DNA of 64,000 bases, taken from Adiantum capillus-veneris (Eukaryota > Streptophyta > Polypodiopsida > Polypodiales > Pteridaceae). The stretch covers positions 104,729,087 through 104,793,086 of the forward strand of contig CM043966.1 in assembly GCA_014529385.2 (NCBI GenBank), in the 5' to 3' direction. The position numbers and the translations under genes were made by a program. This document shows, piece by piece, positions 1-11,559 of the stretch. The notes under the pieces are model-generated. The model saw only the letters and a list, made by a program, of their open reading frames with translations. It was not told the DNA's origin and did no database searches. Position 1 is the stretch's first letter. Every line of letters begins with the position of its first letter.

Positions 1-9
1 AGTCTCAGA

Positions 10-447
10 ATGGCCGTAGAGTATGGTTTAGATTTTAATCACAATCTTAAGAAGCGACTGAAGGAGCTCACCCAGTTAGATGAACTGAGACAGAGGGCTA
101 TGCTGGAACAAGAAATTGTTCAGAAGAGAAGGAAACATTGGCATGATCGAAGAATTAAGGTCAGGGAGTTTCAGAAAGGTGATCTGGTTCTCCTATATCA
201 GTCTAAATTGGGTCCTAAGAAACCGAATTTAAAGATAGCCTGGGCACGGCCATTTGAAGTTGATTGGGTGTTCTCAAATGGCACGGTAAGGCTGAAAGAT
301 CTGTTTGGATTATTGTTGCCAGGGGTATATGATGGAGCTAAAATCAAGCTCTATTCTTCAGAAGCTAGGGAAACGGGCATTGATGGTATGGGAGCTGAAG
401 ACCAGGAAAATCCAGAATCAGCTATTTTAGGTCTTTTCCATGTATAA
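10..447 (+). pseudogene. Retrotransposon integrase C-terminal fragment
   Basis: A 145-residue frame continues from outside the window. It has the layout of the tail of a gypsy-type integrase. A charged helix (residues about 12-45, rich in R/K/E, ending HWHDRR) leads into a small beta-barrel-like DNA-binding segment with KVREFQKGDLVLLY, then WARPFEVDWVF and NGTVRLKDL. This is the usual order 'F..GDLVLL....K......W.GPF.V' of the integrase C-terminal domain. The catalytic D,D-35-E core is not in the window. The first ATG is only the first one available here and is probably not the true start. The frame ends at TAA 445-447. Confidence 0.7.
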
Positions 448-543
448 CCAGTTCCAGAACCAGTCAAAAAGCCAGAACAGTACCAGTTCGATCAAACCCT
501 GTCCAGACCAGAACCAGAAAAGTATGGGCACCAATATCATTTT

Positions 544-1236
544 TTGGGGGACCAATGGTCAGATGGAATATTAGTGGTAATCATTTCAAAGACGAGCGAA
601 ATTCTTGTCCAATGCATGTCTGCCACGTCACTTGCGGTGCACAGAACTCTAGGAACGGTAAGTGGTGGAGCTTTTATGGCGCAAACGTGTATAACAGTAA
701 GGCCAGTAAGCATTTTTTCTCGCAAATTTCCTGCGCGACGCTTACCTTCTATTGTCCATTCACCATCGCCGAGCTCCAAAGTTTCCTCACTGCAACCGCA
801 AACCTCTTCTTCTGAGAAGACTGTGGATTGTCGCTTGTCCTTGGAAGCCACGCCTGGATACGGGTTCGACGAATCAAGTAAGTCATTTTCTTCTTCCTCT
901 ACTTCTTCATCGTCCTTATGGTGTATGGGTAGGAAGAAAATGTCGGAGAAGATGCAGGAGGCTATCAACGAAACCCAAGCCCTTATTACTGCTGCAAAGG
1001 CAACTCTTCCGCTCATTCCGCATAGTAAGATTCAGTGCTATCTGTTTACTAAGAAAGCCAAGGCTTTACTCAAACTATGGGATTTGCGTGTGGTTCTGCA
1101 AGCCACAAGGATTGAGTTTGACACAGCCATCATAAGGCAAGTCCTGGATTCTTTTAATGCTGAAGATGGAAGTGCTATTGTCTATGGTACAAAGTGCCAG
1201 TCACTTCAGAGAACATTGCTTTTGCCTTCCGAATGA
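544..1236 (+). pseudogene. Unidentified frame downstream of integrase, first segment
   Basis: A 230-residue frame on the same strand as the integrase fragment. The N-terminal half is serine-rich and low in complexity. Residues about 130-225 look like real protein: helical and charged, including KMQEAINETQALITAAK and AKALLKLWDLRVVLQATRIEFD. I do not recognise a family. The first codon is TTG rather than ATG-driven in context, so the start is arbitrary. Its position between the retrotransposon integrase and a candidate LTR suggests part of an additional element-encoded protein, now broken into several frames. A host-gene fragment captured by the element is the alternative. Confidence 0.3.
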
Positions 1237-1383
1237 CAAATGAGCCAAAGCCATCTGTGGCAATTGCAGAGCAGAGCAGATCAGTGCAGGTTTGAAGGAA
1301 GATGATGCTGCCAAAAAGAAAGGAAATCCAGTGCGCAAGGGATTCCAGTACCAGGTCTGGACGTTCCTGCTGCTTACTGATTT

Positions 1384-1695
1384 GTGGTTGAAGCTGTGAG
1401 CCTAAAAAATAATCCAACATATGTGTTAGAGAAACTCTTTGCTATGATTTTAGCAAATAGATTGGATTCTAAAGTCTCTATCAACCTCTTGCAGATGTTG
1501 TCGCATAATGTACTTCAGCAAACTGCCAAGTTGAAGTCTCAAAGTGTATTCAAGGCTTGGTATGTTTGGCAGTTTCTGTACTGGGCAACTGCTCCACACG
1601 CCCATGATCAGGTAATAGTGGCTTGGAGCCAAAAGCCATTCCCAGTATCCAAGAATGTAGAGTTATCATCTGATGAAGAAGCCCCAGAAAGCTAG
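1384..1695 (+). pseudogene. Unidentified frame downstream of integrase, second segment
   Basis: A 103-residue helical frame (residues about 10-85 are hydrophobic-amphipathic, with LEKLFAMILANRLDSKV, QMLSHNVLQQTAK and KAWYVWQFLYWA), ending in an acidic tail. It is separated from the segment at 544-1236 by frame changes and stops, so the two probably belonged to one larger protein. No family recognised. The frame stops inside the first unit of the tandem duplication at 1678-1876. Confidence 0.3.
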
Positions 1696-1876
1696 TTAGT
1701 CCCCACTGGACGAAGAGAAAGGCTATACAAGAGAAAGCTGGCAGTTCAAAGAGGCCAAGGACAACACTGACCAAAAGAAGCCCTAGAAAGCTAGTCAGTC
1801 CCCATTGGATAGAAGAGAAAGGCTATACAAGAGAAAGCTGGCAGTTCAAAGAGGCCAAGGACAACACTGACCAAAA
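1678..1876 (+). repeat. Tandem duplication, 2 units of 99 and 100 bp
   Basis: Unit 1 is 1678-1776 and unit 2 is 1777-1876. They differ by a few substitutions and one inserted base near position 30 of the unit. The odd single-base difference means that one unit shifts the reading frame relative to the other, consistent with the frame already being dead. Confidence 0.85.
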
Positions 1877-2208
1877 GCATTGCTCTCCTGAAGCAGTTAG
1901 AAAGTCAAATCAAAATAGTGTCTACTGAAAGGACTTCAGTTAGCCAGACTGAACAACATACTGTCCAAACCACTGGTGGAGTCAGCCAGCTAGCAGGCCA
2001 GATTTCAACAACCACTAGTACTGGACAAGACCAGTTAAAAAGGGCCAGTCCTGAGTAGCCAGCAGACCAGACTGATAAGGGCAAAGGACTAGCATCTCCA
2101 AGTCCACTTGGCAGGGTTTCCGTCCCATATAGTGAATCAGCCGTGAGATTGACAAAGAAAGACAGGTTACAACAGATGTAGACTCATCCTCTCAAGGGAC
2201 TTCTACTT

Positions 2209-3018
2209 TTGCAAAAATCTGATTATTCTGCATTACCTTACCTGGCTCCTGTCACAGTCTATGAGCCAACTGACTCTGACCCATCAACATTTAAGGATGG
2301 CTGTTCTGTACTTATTCAGTCATCATGGAATACTATTGTCAATTGCATGGGACAAATGCTGGATGCTGCAGTGTCAGAAGATGAACTAACTAAAGTAAAG
2401 ACTAAACTGAAGGAGGTTGAGGAGTAGATTGAAAAGATGGAGCAAGGGAGAGCAGCCCAGAACCTGCACCACAGTATCCTTGAAGCTGAGTCAGCTAGGA
2501 CTATTCAACAGTTACAAAGTAAGCTAGCCAAGGTGGAGTATGAGATACGGACCACGCGGGAAGAAAAGGCAGAATCTGAAAGAGCTGTTAATAGGGTTGA
2601 AACTATGCTGAGAATGAAGAGAGTTGAGTTCAACTCCCTACTGACCAGCCACACTGCTCTGAAGGCCACATTAACAGAAAGATATATCTATAATAATCTG
2701 ACCTAGATCTTGAATCCAGAAGGGAATGTTGTTTTCAACATGGATAACTTGAGGTCTCTTATGGAGACAATGCAGAGTGATTTGCAAGATAAAATTTCTG
2801 AATATAAAAGTGCTCTGGAAAATCAAGCTATCCTTGATTATATTGAACAGCAGAAGAATGATGATAAGGAGGAAGAAGAAGCAGATAAGGAGGATGAACC
2901 AGAAGAAGGGCATAATGATGATGACGATGACTCTCCTCCATCTCCACCTTCAGAACCTAGTACTGGTGGTGCACGGACAACACAGGCAGACCAACTAGAC
3001 CAGCATGAAGGGCAGTAG
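2209..3018 (+). pseudogene. Coiled-coil and acidic segments of the downstream element frame
   Basis: Three consecutive stretches on the same strand (2209-2427, 2437-2706, 2710-3018) are separated by TAG codons in the same frame. The middle part is a strong heptad-like coiled coil rich in E, K, Q and A (AESARTIQQLQSKLAKVE). The last part begins with a short helix and becomes highly acidic (runs of D and E at about 2865-2930), ending in a P/S/T-rich tail. Composition suggests a structural or assembly protein rather than an enzyme. I cannot name a family. Confidence 0.3.
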
Positions 3019-3550
3019 TCGAGTGATCAGCATCTGGGAGAGCAAAAACCTAGCAACACTGGAAATTTACTGGCACACCAGTCACAACACAGTAGGGATG
3101 CTAAAGGGAAAGGAAAAGCTGTGACTGAGGGTCTAGCAGGTGATGAGAAACATTCATTACAGCTCATCACACTGAATAAGAGATTGAGACATTAGCAGGC
3201 TCCTATAACCAAGCGATATCTGGAGGATGATGATCTTATCTTTGATCTAGAGCGATTTCAACGACTATATGTCGGGAAATTTTGCTGAAGAACAAGCCAA
3301 CATATAGATGCATGAAGGATGTCGGGAGTCAATTAAAAGAGGTATTAGTGCAAATGCAGATTGCTAGGGGAGTTCTAGATCAAAGGGCGCGAGCTATTCT
3401 TGAAGATCAGACTGCCACCAGCAAGGGACCTCAAACTTGAATGTCAGTAGGAGAACAAGCAAATGCTCTTCGACGACTATTTCAGCTGGTTAAAGTAACC
3501 AGAAAGATGATGCAGCAAGAGAACCAGGCTGTCCTTAATTTCTTAGATTT

Positions 3551-4224
3551 GTGCCTGATTCCCCAGTTCTCTTGTATGCTTTATCAGCAAGAGAGGTAGA
3601 GTTGCTAAGATTTTTTCCAACACTCTATCCTCAACATACAAAACCAGTAGATCGGCTCACATACTTCAAGATTACTGATGATCTTCAGGATTGGTATGAG
3701 CGATCAATTGTGGAATGGAAAACCTGGCAAACACTTTTCAATGACGTTCTCCAACTGAATGGTTTCTAGGAGCTAAGAGATGAGGTGCAGAGGATCAAAC
3801 TATGTATGGGACAATGGAAAATTCATCTCAGAGGTCTCACTAAGATCACCAACCAACTACTGCAACTCACTGTTGAGTCCTCTAAAGTTCCTGAAAAGGA
3901 CATTACGGCTAAACCAAGCCTAGGACCCCAGTATAGAGAGATGGACGAGATTCTTTTTGAAGCTAGGATCAGAACTAATCAGCCTCTTCCAAAAGGATGG
4001 ATCCATACAGCTTTGCATTGTCAAAAATTGGCCACGACTCGTCTAACCAAAGGCAAACACATGCTCTATGATCCTGACACCAAAACTTATAATCCCCTCA
4101 CGCCTTATGAAGTCGAAATGACCACAAAGAGGCGAGATCAGCTTGAGCAATAGGCCATTTATAGACTCATTCAGAAGGACAATGCTAGCACTGGGACTTT
4201 GGAGACACCATCCAGACCTAAGGG
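3551..4224 (+). pseudogene. Last segment of the downstream element frame
   Basis: Frames 3551-3769 and 3785-4153 plus a basic tail (RPKGKRKRAQ-like, ending near 4224) read on the plus strand with stop codons between them. Visible features are an aromatic-rich segment (YFKITDDLQDWYERSIVEWKTW), a helical segment (QRIKLCMGQWKIHLRGLTKITNQLL) and a final lysine/arginine-rich stretch that could be a nuclear-localisation or nucleic-acid-binding tail. Together with 544-3018 this makes a degenerate protein of about 1100 codons. No database family is recognised from sequence alone. Confidence 0.3.
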
Positions 4225-4411
4225 CAAGAGGAAGCGGGCTCAGTGAAGGATACTGGGTAGTTCCATCTTGGTATTCGATGGAGGAATTTTCCAGTCGCTC
4301 AAAATCAGACTGTGGATTTTTCCCAACATTTTCAGAATCAGACGGTGGATTTTCTCAGCCGGGTGTGAACATCTCTTTGGCTGACACCCTTGGAATTACA
4401 ACTATAGGGGG

Positions 4412-5000
4412 TGTCAAGCACTCAACAAAGCATGAAATATGGTATAAAGCTATGTTTCAGAAGGATCAAATGGTGGAATTTTTAAAGAAATTTTGGAGTC
4501 TTACCAAAATTCAAGAAAGGAGGGAAGGATGTAGATGGTGGAGGAATTCTCACTGGCGGAGGCAGTTTCACTAGGTGGGAACCAGCTCCTGGAAAGCCGA
4601 GCAGCTAATCAGTCAGTAATTACTATGACGGTTACCACAATAACTCCAAGAGGCTATAAATAGGACCCATTACATTGTATCGGGTTGGCAATTGTGGGTT
4701 GTACTTTTGGGCTGTTTTATCTTTTGACTTCCTACTCTTAGTGTGTGGTTGTAGTCCTGAAGCTGTTCCTAAGCTACATTATCCCCACTTGTACTCTTAC
4801 TCTGTAATTCCTGATACAGTAGTCGAGTATACTTCAGCCAGATATGCTTTGTATTCATTCCTTCTAAATCTGAATCTGAACACTAATTCCAGTCATTCAG
4901 CTTGTCTATTTCTCAGCAGATGTATTCCAGCTCATGTAAGTATTCTAGCTCAGTTTCTATCTTTTCCTCCAGTTCTACTGATTGAACTAATGAATCACTA
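4412..5000 (+). mobile_element. Candidate 3' LTR with TATA box
   Basis: A purine run (ATAGGGGG, 4403-4411) is followed directly by TGTCAAGC at 4412, the expected PPT/LTR arrangement. A good TATA box (GGCTATAAATAGG, core 4655-4662) sits about 240 bp downstream, as in an LTR U3 region. The 3' end of the LTR is not certain. No matching 5' LTR exists in the window, so this rests on position and motifs only. Confidence 0.4.
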
Positions 5001-6150
5001 GTAGCTGTAAACTCTAACACTGGAATAAGCTATCTAAAGAGATCAGCTCCAATTCCAAGGACTATCCTTTGAAATTGGTAAAAGCATGGAAAACTTCTAC
5101 GACTGACTATGAACGACATCCATACTATTTTCTACTGGCTAACAAAGCCTTAAAACTTCGACTAGAGTATAATCCTCTCTGCTAACATTGTCATCCGATG
5201 AGACTTATAGAATCTCTAATATGATACAACTATTTGGATTTAGACTTGACTATTCTACTCTCATCAACTTGATGAGGCAGTAGATCCATACTCAATGGGC
5301 CTATTGTCGACTCATTGAGTATGGTTCCTGGGTTAGGGCGGGCGCGCGTGCACACACACACACTTGGTCACTTCATGTGGATATGATTTCTTCACGTAGC
5401 TACACACACTTACACCTGAGCTGCTGATATAGCTAATGATTATTTTGTTTTATGGGGGGCTACCTTGAGCCTGTATCTTGGAAGAATTTTGTTTTTTTAA
5501 AGGCATAATGAAGATGATGAGTATACAGCTTTACCTCCCTTGGGTTTGACCTCTTCTATATTGTATTAGAATAATTGAATGGCAGGGCTGATGGTTACAT
5601 TGTCTAGAGGATACATATACAAATATATTTTGGCAATATACCTTATTGATCTCATAATCCTTGGGTAGAAAACCGTGGCTTAGTAGTGGCCTATCCTATA
5701 CTTGGAAACTCCTAGCTCAAACTCTTAAATTACAATGCTAATCATAACTTGGCCATGTACATTGAAGGACCTTCCACTTAAAGCTTAAAATATGTATCTC
5801 TCCTGTGGGGCTGAACCCCTTTCGGCTTAAATCTCTTTGGTGTGTATGAATTGGGTGGAATTCACCCCTAAACACGCTTGTAATGAGATGCTACTATGCA
5901 GTGGTGTGAACAATCCCCTAAAAACTTACTTTCAATGGGTTGAATAACCCTGTCATAATTATGTACAAGCCCTTGAAGGAGATCTCCCCTCCCGAGCATG
6001 ATGGGTTGCTCTTTGATGGCTTTCTCCCCACCTAGCACTTAACAGTGCTATCCTTGTGTAGTTTTTGCATCTCTGCTCATGCATTGCATCAAGGCTGGCC
6101 TTTGCATATGTTGCTTAAAACTTCATCCCCTATACCTGATTAATGCTTAC
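5001..6150. other. Intergenic DNA, nothing recognised
   Basis: AT-rich unique-looking sequence with a short GCGCGCGTGCACAC stretch near 5340-5362. I see no coding frame with protein-like composition, no terminal repeats and no RNA gene. Confidence 0.5.
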
Positions 6151-6152
6151 CA

Positions 6153-6740
6153 TCTCTCTCTCTCTCTCTCTCTCTCTATCCAAGCATGCAACCGGGCTGA
6201 TACACCGACTCTGGTCTTCCTCTCTCTTCAATGACATGATGATTCTCCTCTCCTGTAGTACTTGGTGTACCCGGGCTATGGGTTTGGATGATCTCCACTA
6301 TATTGGTGCTATGACAATACGCACATAGATTCCAACATTCCTTAGGGATATTTTGATTCTACTCCTGGATTCGGTGCTGACTTAGAGGCTCCTCCGACTG
6401 GCAAGGACTTTTTCCTTGCTGGCCTTGATGCTATTGAGGTGTTCTCCACTGGTTAAAGGGCTACCTATTTAACACAGGTGAGAATTCTATTTTTACTTAG
6501 GATCTTTTTGGTTTAGTTGTTGTCTGAGACTGAAGAACCTTGCTTCCTCCATTGTAGAACCATATTTTTGACTATCTCATGTATAAAGGCACTGGAATGA
6601 TACTTCATTCTCACTTTAATGTACAAAAATGAAGCTAATACTGAGTCGTTTTTGTGCTAATCTCTATCCTTTGTCTAAAGATAACTGTCTTTTGAACTTT
6701 TATGCTTGCTTGTGTATAAGTATAAGTTTAATACAACAAC

Positions 6741-6775
<35 letters not shown>

Positions 6776-6779
6776 AATG

Positions 6780-6848
<69 letters not shown>
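6153..6848. repeat. Microsatellites (CT)n, (AC)n, (CT)n
   Basis: Pure CT run at 6153-6177, AC run at 6743-6773 and a long CT run at 6782-6848. The long Leu-Ser reading frames across them are artefacts of the repeats. Confidence 0.95.
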
Positions 6849-6851
<3 letters not shown>

Positions 6852-6859
6852 CACTCTTC

Positions 6860-7527
6860 CATGGCATCATGTGCATATTTCAACTACACCGTTTTCCCCC
6901 CTACGCCCAAGGATTTGACAGTTCTAGCATTCAAAGGAGGATTACCCCTTTGCTTGGTGTTTTCTATGCAAGAGAGTCCCCCTCTATTTGAGATTTATCC
7001 TCCTTTTTCCTCATTTTGTTCTCCAGCTTGTAGCGATGGGCATTTAGGCCTCTTGCATTGTGAGATCGCTCCACTTCCTCCTAGCATTTTTTCTTGATAG
7101 CATTGTTTTACCTGGCTTGATTTCCATTTTTGGAGGGAGCATATGTGTTTGGTAGCGTAGGGGATATCCACATAGGTTCCGTTTCCAAAGATCCATTCTT
7201 AACCTTGCCAAATGACTTGCCTCTAGTGTAGTTCAACATGAGGTGCTACTTTGGACAACGTATCCAAATTTTTTTCTACTTGATGTGTGATGTGATGTAA
7301 GGGCTATTTTTTTCTCTTCTTGAGTGGTTTGACCCATACTTTTATATGTTCACTCCACCTGCAAACAACTACCCAAGGAGACACTAAAGGAAAAGATAAC
7401 GTAGTACATAAAGACTTAAGCGTCTTTGGGAGAAGCAAAAAGGCTCAAAGAGGCTTTGCAACAAGGTGCTCTAGAAGACAAGGAAAAAGCAAAACTAGCT
7501 AGAGGAGTTGGCTACTCAAATCCATTG
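6860..7527. other. Spacer with a short charged frame
   Basis: No recognisable gene. A short stretch at 7426-7500 reads as a charged helix on the plus strand (GEAKRLKEALQQGALEDKEKAKLA), which could be a scrap of a gene disrupted by the truncated copia element whose homology starts at about 7528. It is too short to name. Confidence 0.35.
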
Positions 7528-7776
7528 CCCTCCGTGGTCTTCACCTCCGAAATGTTGAAGGTCACCGTTGACGCCAAGATTAGCCGGATTGTTCCTAATG
7601 CCTTTCGATCAAGGACAGTCCATGCTTCATCTACCATTGTTGCGGGCTTTTTTGCAAGACCTCCTAGTGGCAAATAAAGGTCCTTCTGGTAGAGATGGTC
7701 TTCAATCTGCATCTTCCAGATGGTAGTTCTTGTTGTTGAACTTCCCGATCTTGAGCTTCCCTTCCTCTGCCATTAC
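7528..7776 (-). pseudogene. Broken gag start of truncated copia
   Basis: On the minus strand this encodes the same N-terminal gag residues as the intact element (QIEDHLYQKDLYLPLGGLAKKPA against QIEDYLYQKDLYLPLGGLAKKPA). Relative to the intact copy a 2-base deletion close to 7712 (CCAGATGGTAG against CCAATGTTGGTAG) shifts the frame between the start codon and the conserved block. The product would be only the first part of the capsid-like gag domain, so it is not functional. Confidence 0.8.
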
Positions 7777-7934
7777 TCCCACTCAATTCAAGGAATCCTT
7801 TCCTTGAGATACTTAAGCTACAAGAAAACACCTTGCTCTAATACCAGTTGTTAGGAAATATGACGTAGCTAAGTAGATGAATGAGTAGTTTACTTAATGG
7901 AGAGAGATAATTTTCACACTTGACAGATTATACA

Positions 7935-7985
<51 letters not shown>

Positions 7986-8620
7986 ACATGATATACGTGG
8001 TTCACCCAATGTGGGCTACGTCCATGAAAAAACAGCTACTCAATGGCTTTAATACTTCACAACAAGAAGTAGATTACAAAGGGAGTATACCCTTTTGGAG
8101 CTCCCACCTTGCTTCACTCTCACCACCTCACATCAACTTCACAATGCACTACAATGGTTCACAGTCCATTTTGTGTGTAGAAGAAGCCTCCTTTTATAGG
8201 CCAAAAGGGTTGTCCTCTCTCATGAGAGGCAGCCGTGTGTAGCCGCCCTTGTGTAGACAAGTCCAAATCGGACCCTCCAATCCACCCATGTGTGACCGCC
8301 CTCGAGAAAACAAGTCCATCTTTGAAATTGGCCATCGGCCACCGGCCATTGACTTTCGACCACTGACCACCAGCCATTGACTACCTGCCACTGGCCAAAC
8401 GACTGGCCATTTTCCGACCATTTATCGATTGTTGGCCGGCCATAATATTCCAACAAAAAGGAATATTTTGGCTTTGCTCGAGACTGGCTGTGAAAATTTT
8501 GGTTTCCGGCGAGTGATTTTTCCTTCATGCACGATGGATTCTCCTCATAACGAGGGCCTTACAAATGTGCATTTTCAACACAAAAAATTACAAGGGGTAA
8601 ATCATGCTCCATACTTAACA
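7528..8620 (-). mobile_element. Truncated Ty1/copia: 5' LTR, primer site and start of gag
   Basis: From about 7528 to 8620 the sequence is collinear with the right-hand end of the intact copia element (60160-61291): start of gag, leader, primer-binding site and LTR. The LTR is 7849-8620 (772 bp, TGTTA...TAACA). The rest of gag and all of pol and the 3' LTR are missing; homology stops abruptly at about 7528. The primer site is degraded (ATACCA retained, 5' part mutated). The LTR is clearly diverged from the two intact LTRs and is therefore much older. Confidence 0.88.
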
Positions 8621-9663
8621 CAAGCTGCATATCTTGTATGAAACACAAAGATCCATTCTTCTTGGGTAGAGCGAACCGCCTGTTTGAATAGGGTGTGCAA
8701 GAAGTCTCCAAATCACCCATGCTAATCTTCTAATTGAGTAACTCTATGAGCTTTGACAAATGTACTTTTAGAACTGTAATTGGATACAAATTCCAAGATA
8801 CATAAGGGACGTTATCACTCAAGCTAATAGTTCTACTATTTTCTTTTTTTAAACCCAATTGTTGTAATTCTATTTTCATTTATGAAAGAAAATCTCATCA
8901 AGTCTAAACATTGTACTTTATTTTATTCATTTGGAGATGTATAGTCAGTAACTTGGGCCACGAGATTCCAGATTGTACATGTTTGTTACTTACATGTGAT
9001 CTCTAGCTCCACATCACCCGAAGTTTTAGTCAAACCGTGCTGCTAAAATAGGATGTATAAAATAGGCATGATTTTTTCGACAAGGAGTCAAAACAAGGTA
9101 TTATCAGCATTGGATGTTTGGCATGGTATGGCCTATTTACATAGTCAATTTGAGCATGTTTGAGATCTTGTAGCTGTCACAAAACATCAATTGAAGCTTG
9201 TGCTAAAGTAAACTAGATTTTGATGTTTGACACACACTTGAGACTAGAACTTTGGATAAGCAAGTTAGACTGGGTTTTTCGAGAGGTTAGCTACCTCTTG
9301 TAGCTTCCATGCACTAGTCGGGTCAACTACTTCCCACAGATTGAGGTTTTATGTGTCTATGGTTCTTGCTTTTCTACCATAGATATAATGAGGCTTGGCA
9401 GTTTTCCGCTCATATTTTAGCGTCATTGATGGAGACGAGGAAACCTAAACTAGAGAAAAACCAAATGCAAGCACAAGTAGAATCCATTACTAATTCATTG
9501 AGTTTTATCTAGAGTAATCGTCTTTGCAAATTTGCACAATTAGGAGGCAACTCAATCACTCTGTAGGGTACTAGGAAGTAGGGAGAGTTGCCAAGGTCTT
9601 TGATAGCTATATCCTAGTTAGGAAAAGGGGTGGTGGATGGCTCTTTTGAGATTGAAGACAAGT
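8621..9663. other. Spacer, nothing recognised
   Basis: AT-rich DNA without a protein-like frame, terminal repeats or RNA gene that I can support. Confidence 0.4.
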
Positions 9664-9818
9664 TGTCAGGCCTAGGGTAAGATGGGCTAGGGACAAGATC
9701 CAGGACACACATGCAGTATAGGGGAGCTATATTTAGCAGTTCAAAGGCCTATATTAGGCATGGTCGGGTGGAGAGTTGCATGTGCTAGTCCTCGGTCTCT
9801 CATATTGGTATTAGAGCA
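9664..9818 (+). mobile_element. Short gypsy-type 5' LTR with primer-binding site
   Basis: TGTCAGG at 9664 to CTCTCA at 9802 gives a candidate 139-bp LTR, followed after three bases by TGGTATTAGAGCA (9806-9818), a one-base variant of the initiator tRNA-Met primer site TGGTATCAGAGC. The LTR middle (CTATATTTAGCAG...GGCCTATATTAGGCATG...GGGTGGAGA) closely matches the sequence after 20678, so both belong to one family. Orientation is plus. A short frame after it (9900-10073) may be the start of gag but is not recognisable. Confidence 0.55.
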
Positions 9819-11559
9819 TGTTCACAAACCAAGTCTGGGCCCGCACAAGTGTCATGCATGCGATCAAAATTTTCAAGACGTTTTTCAAAAAAACTCATCA
9901 TGGAGGCATACTCACAGTACCGAGAACCTTTCCATGAAGAATCTTGGGGTTTAAACCCACTTTCAAAGTTGTTTGTGCCCTTAAAAATGCGTTCTGAGCT
10001 GCATAGAGGAAAGTACTCTACGGATGTCTCAAGATATACCGAGTGTGTTTTTCTTTGTTTTTGCTTCCAGTAAGAGCTTCTTTCATAGATCTACATGTTC
10101 AACATCCTTTGGAAATTTCATGTAGTGTGTGTTGCACTTGCTTGAGACAAAACAACCTCTATGTGTTGAAATTTTCACTCTCTCTCTCTCTTACATGCAC
10201 GTGCATGTAAGCAAATACGTTGTGAATTCAAGAACTTTCATGTTGAGGCTTTTTCTTATAGATTTGTGTGCCAAAGCACATCTATTTTAATTTTCACCTT
10301 TCTATGTATGCATGGCATGCTCTTTGACTGCATGGAAATAATGCTTTCTACACATCTCCATATGTATGATGCATCCATGTGAAGTTGAAGCAATGAAAGA
10401 ACAAGCTTTGTGATGCTAATGGTAAGTACATTTAGTTCATGGTGATAATGGCCTATCAAGGCATTTGTTTGGTTCTTTTGCAAACCACCCAAAATTGTCA
10501 TAAGACAGACATGCAACAGTTTCCAAGGAGAAGTGCTTCCAAGGCTTGGCCACTCAAATGACAAGAACATTTTTTGAATACCACACATACCCAAAATGTT
10601 TGGAGAGGGTGAAAGGCAACATGTAGAGCAGATGACCAAGCAAGGACCATAAAGTTGGTAATTTTAGTCATTATGTAATTTTTCTGGCTTCATAATTGCA
10701 TGAAGCCTCCAAAAGGTTTCCAAAAAAAAAAAGACACAAAGGCAAGGCCTGTTGCTTGAATGGATAAAGGTGAAAAGACTTCTAGCATGGCCAGCTCTTT
10801 GTTGGTCAGATAGAGCTGTCTCTATCATGCCTACGCTAAGCAAAGGAGGAAAACATGCTTGAAATGGCCGACCATTTATTGCAGTTAAAAGTTTTGAATT
10901 TTCTAGGACGTGTTTCCTAGGCAGGTTTTTGAACTCAATGAAGTCAAAAATAGACATGATCAACCCATTGTTGGTGTTGTGGGATCGAATCACACCACCT
11001 ATAAAGTGCATGCAACACTACCTAGATCAACATAATGTCAATCAAGGACACATATAACACAATAGGCGCACATAGGCAATCTATTTAGCTTGTCAAGCTG
11101 AGACCATCCCTCAATACAACACTCTGGAAGGCTAACTAAACCACAATCAAGAATCTCACTGCTCTCAACGTCACCACCCAACCCACATACACACAAATGA
11201 AAGGAAACTCACCAAACCATACCAGAATCATACGAAACTTAAGGAACACCATCCACTCACTAGGATACACCTGCCCCAAAGCCTCTACACTCAAAATCCT
11301 CACTCCAAACCCATATGTGGAAAACACATATGAAGACATATCAAAATTTTCAAAGTGCTTGAAATTAAAATTTATGAGTACCTATGCGTAGCTTATGTCA
11401 CCATGATTCTAACGACTACTTATAGGCAAAAAATAGACATCCTTTGATACACTTACAACCACAAATAGCTCGTAGATGCGCTAGCATGTGTGCTCTATTT
11501 CTCGTGGAATGCTTGTCATTGTTGCATAGCTCTCTCCGAGCCTATCACAATGGTGCAGT
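9819..11559. other. Spacer, possible remnant of gypsy leader
   Basis: After the primer site there is a short plus-strand frame (9900-10073) and then about 1.5 kb of sequence in which I see no gene, only a short CT run near 10173-10190. It may be eroded retrotransposon DNA. Confidence 0.3.

Larger units (their letters stand above)
1..5000 (+). mobile_element. 3' part of a decayed LTR retrotransposon (Ty3/gypsy-like)
   Basis: The window opens inside a retrotransposon pol gene (integrase C-terminus at 10-447). It is followed by about 3.7 kb of broken reading frames on the same strand, then a purine-rich stretch with TGTC at 4412 and a TATA box at 4655-4662, which look like a polypurine tract and 3' LTR. 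The long stretch between integrase and LTR is unusual for a simple gypsy element and suggests an extra downstream reading frame, as known from some plant gypsy lineages. The 5' part lies outside the window. The right boundary is uncertain because no terminal CA or target duplication could be fixed. Confidence 0.5.

Noticed and set aside
6629-7097. Long Ser-Leu frames over the CT repeats (also at 26079, 43984, 44075, 44211)
   Set aside because: They are translations of dinucleotide repeats and have no protein character outside the repeat.
8159-8528. Gly/Trp/Arg-rich frames (MAGGQWSKVNGRWP type), also at 55941-56377 and 60768-61204
   Set aside because: These are translations of the GGCCATTGAC/GGCCACC minisatellite inside the LTRs, repeated in every LTR copy. 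They are not genes.
10256-11339. Minus-strand frames of 67-127 codons between 10256 and 11339
   Set aside because: No recognisable motif, no splice structure and composition like non-coding AT-rich DNA.
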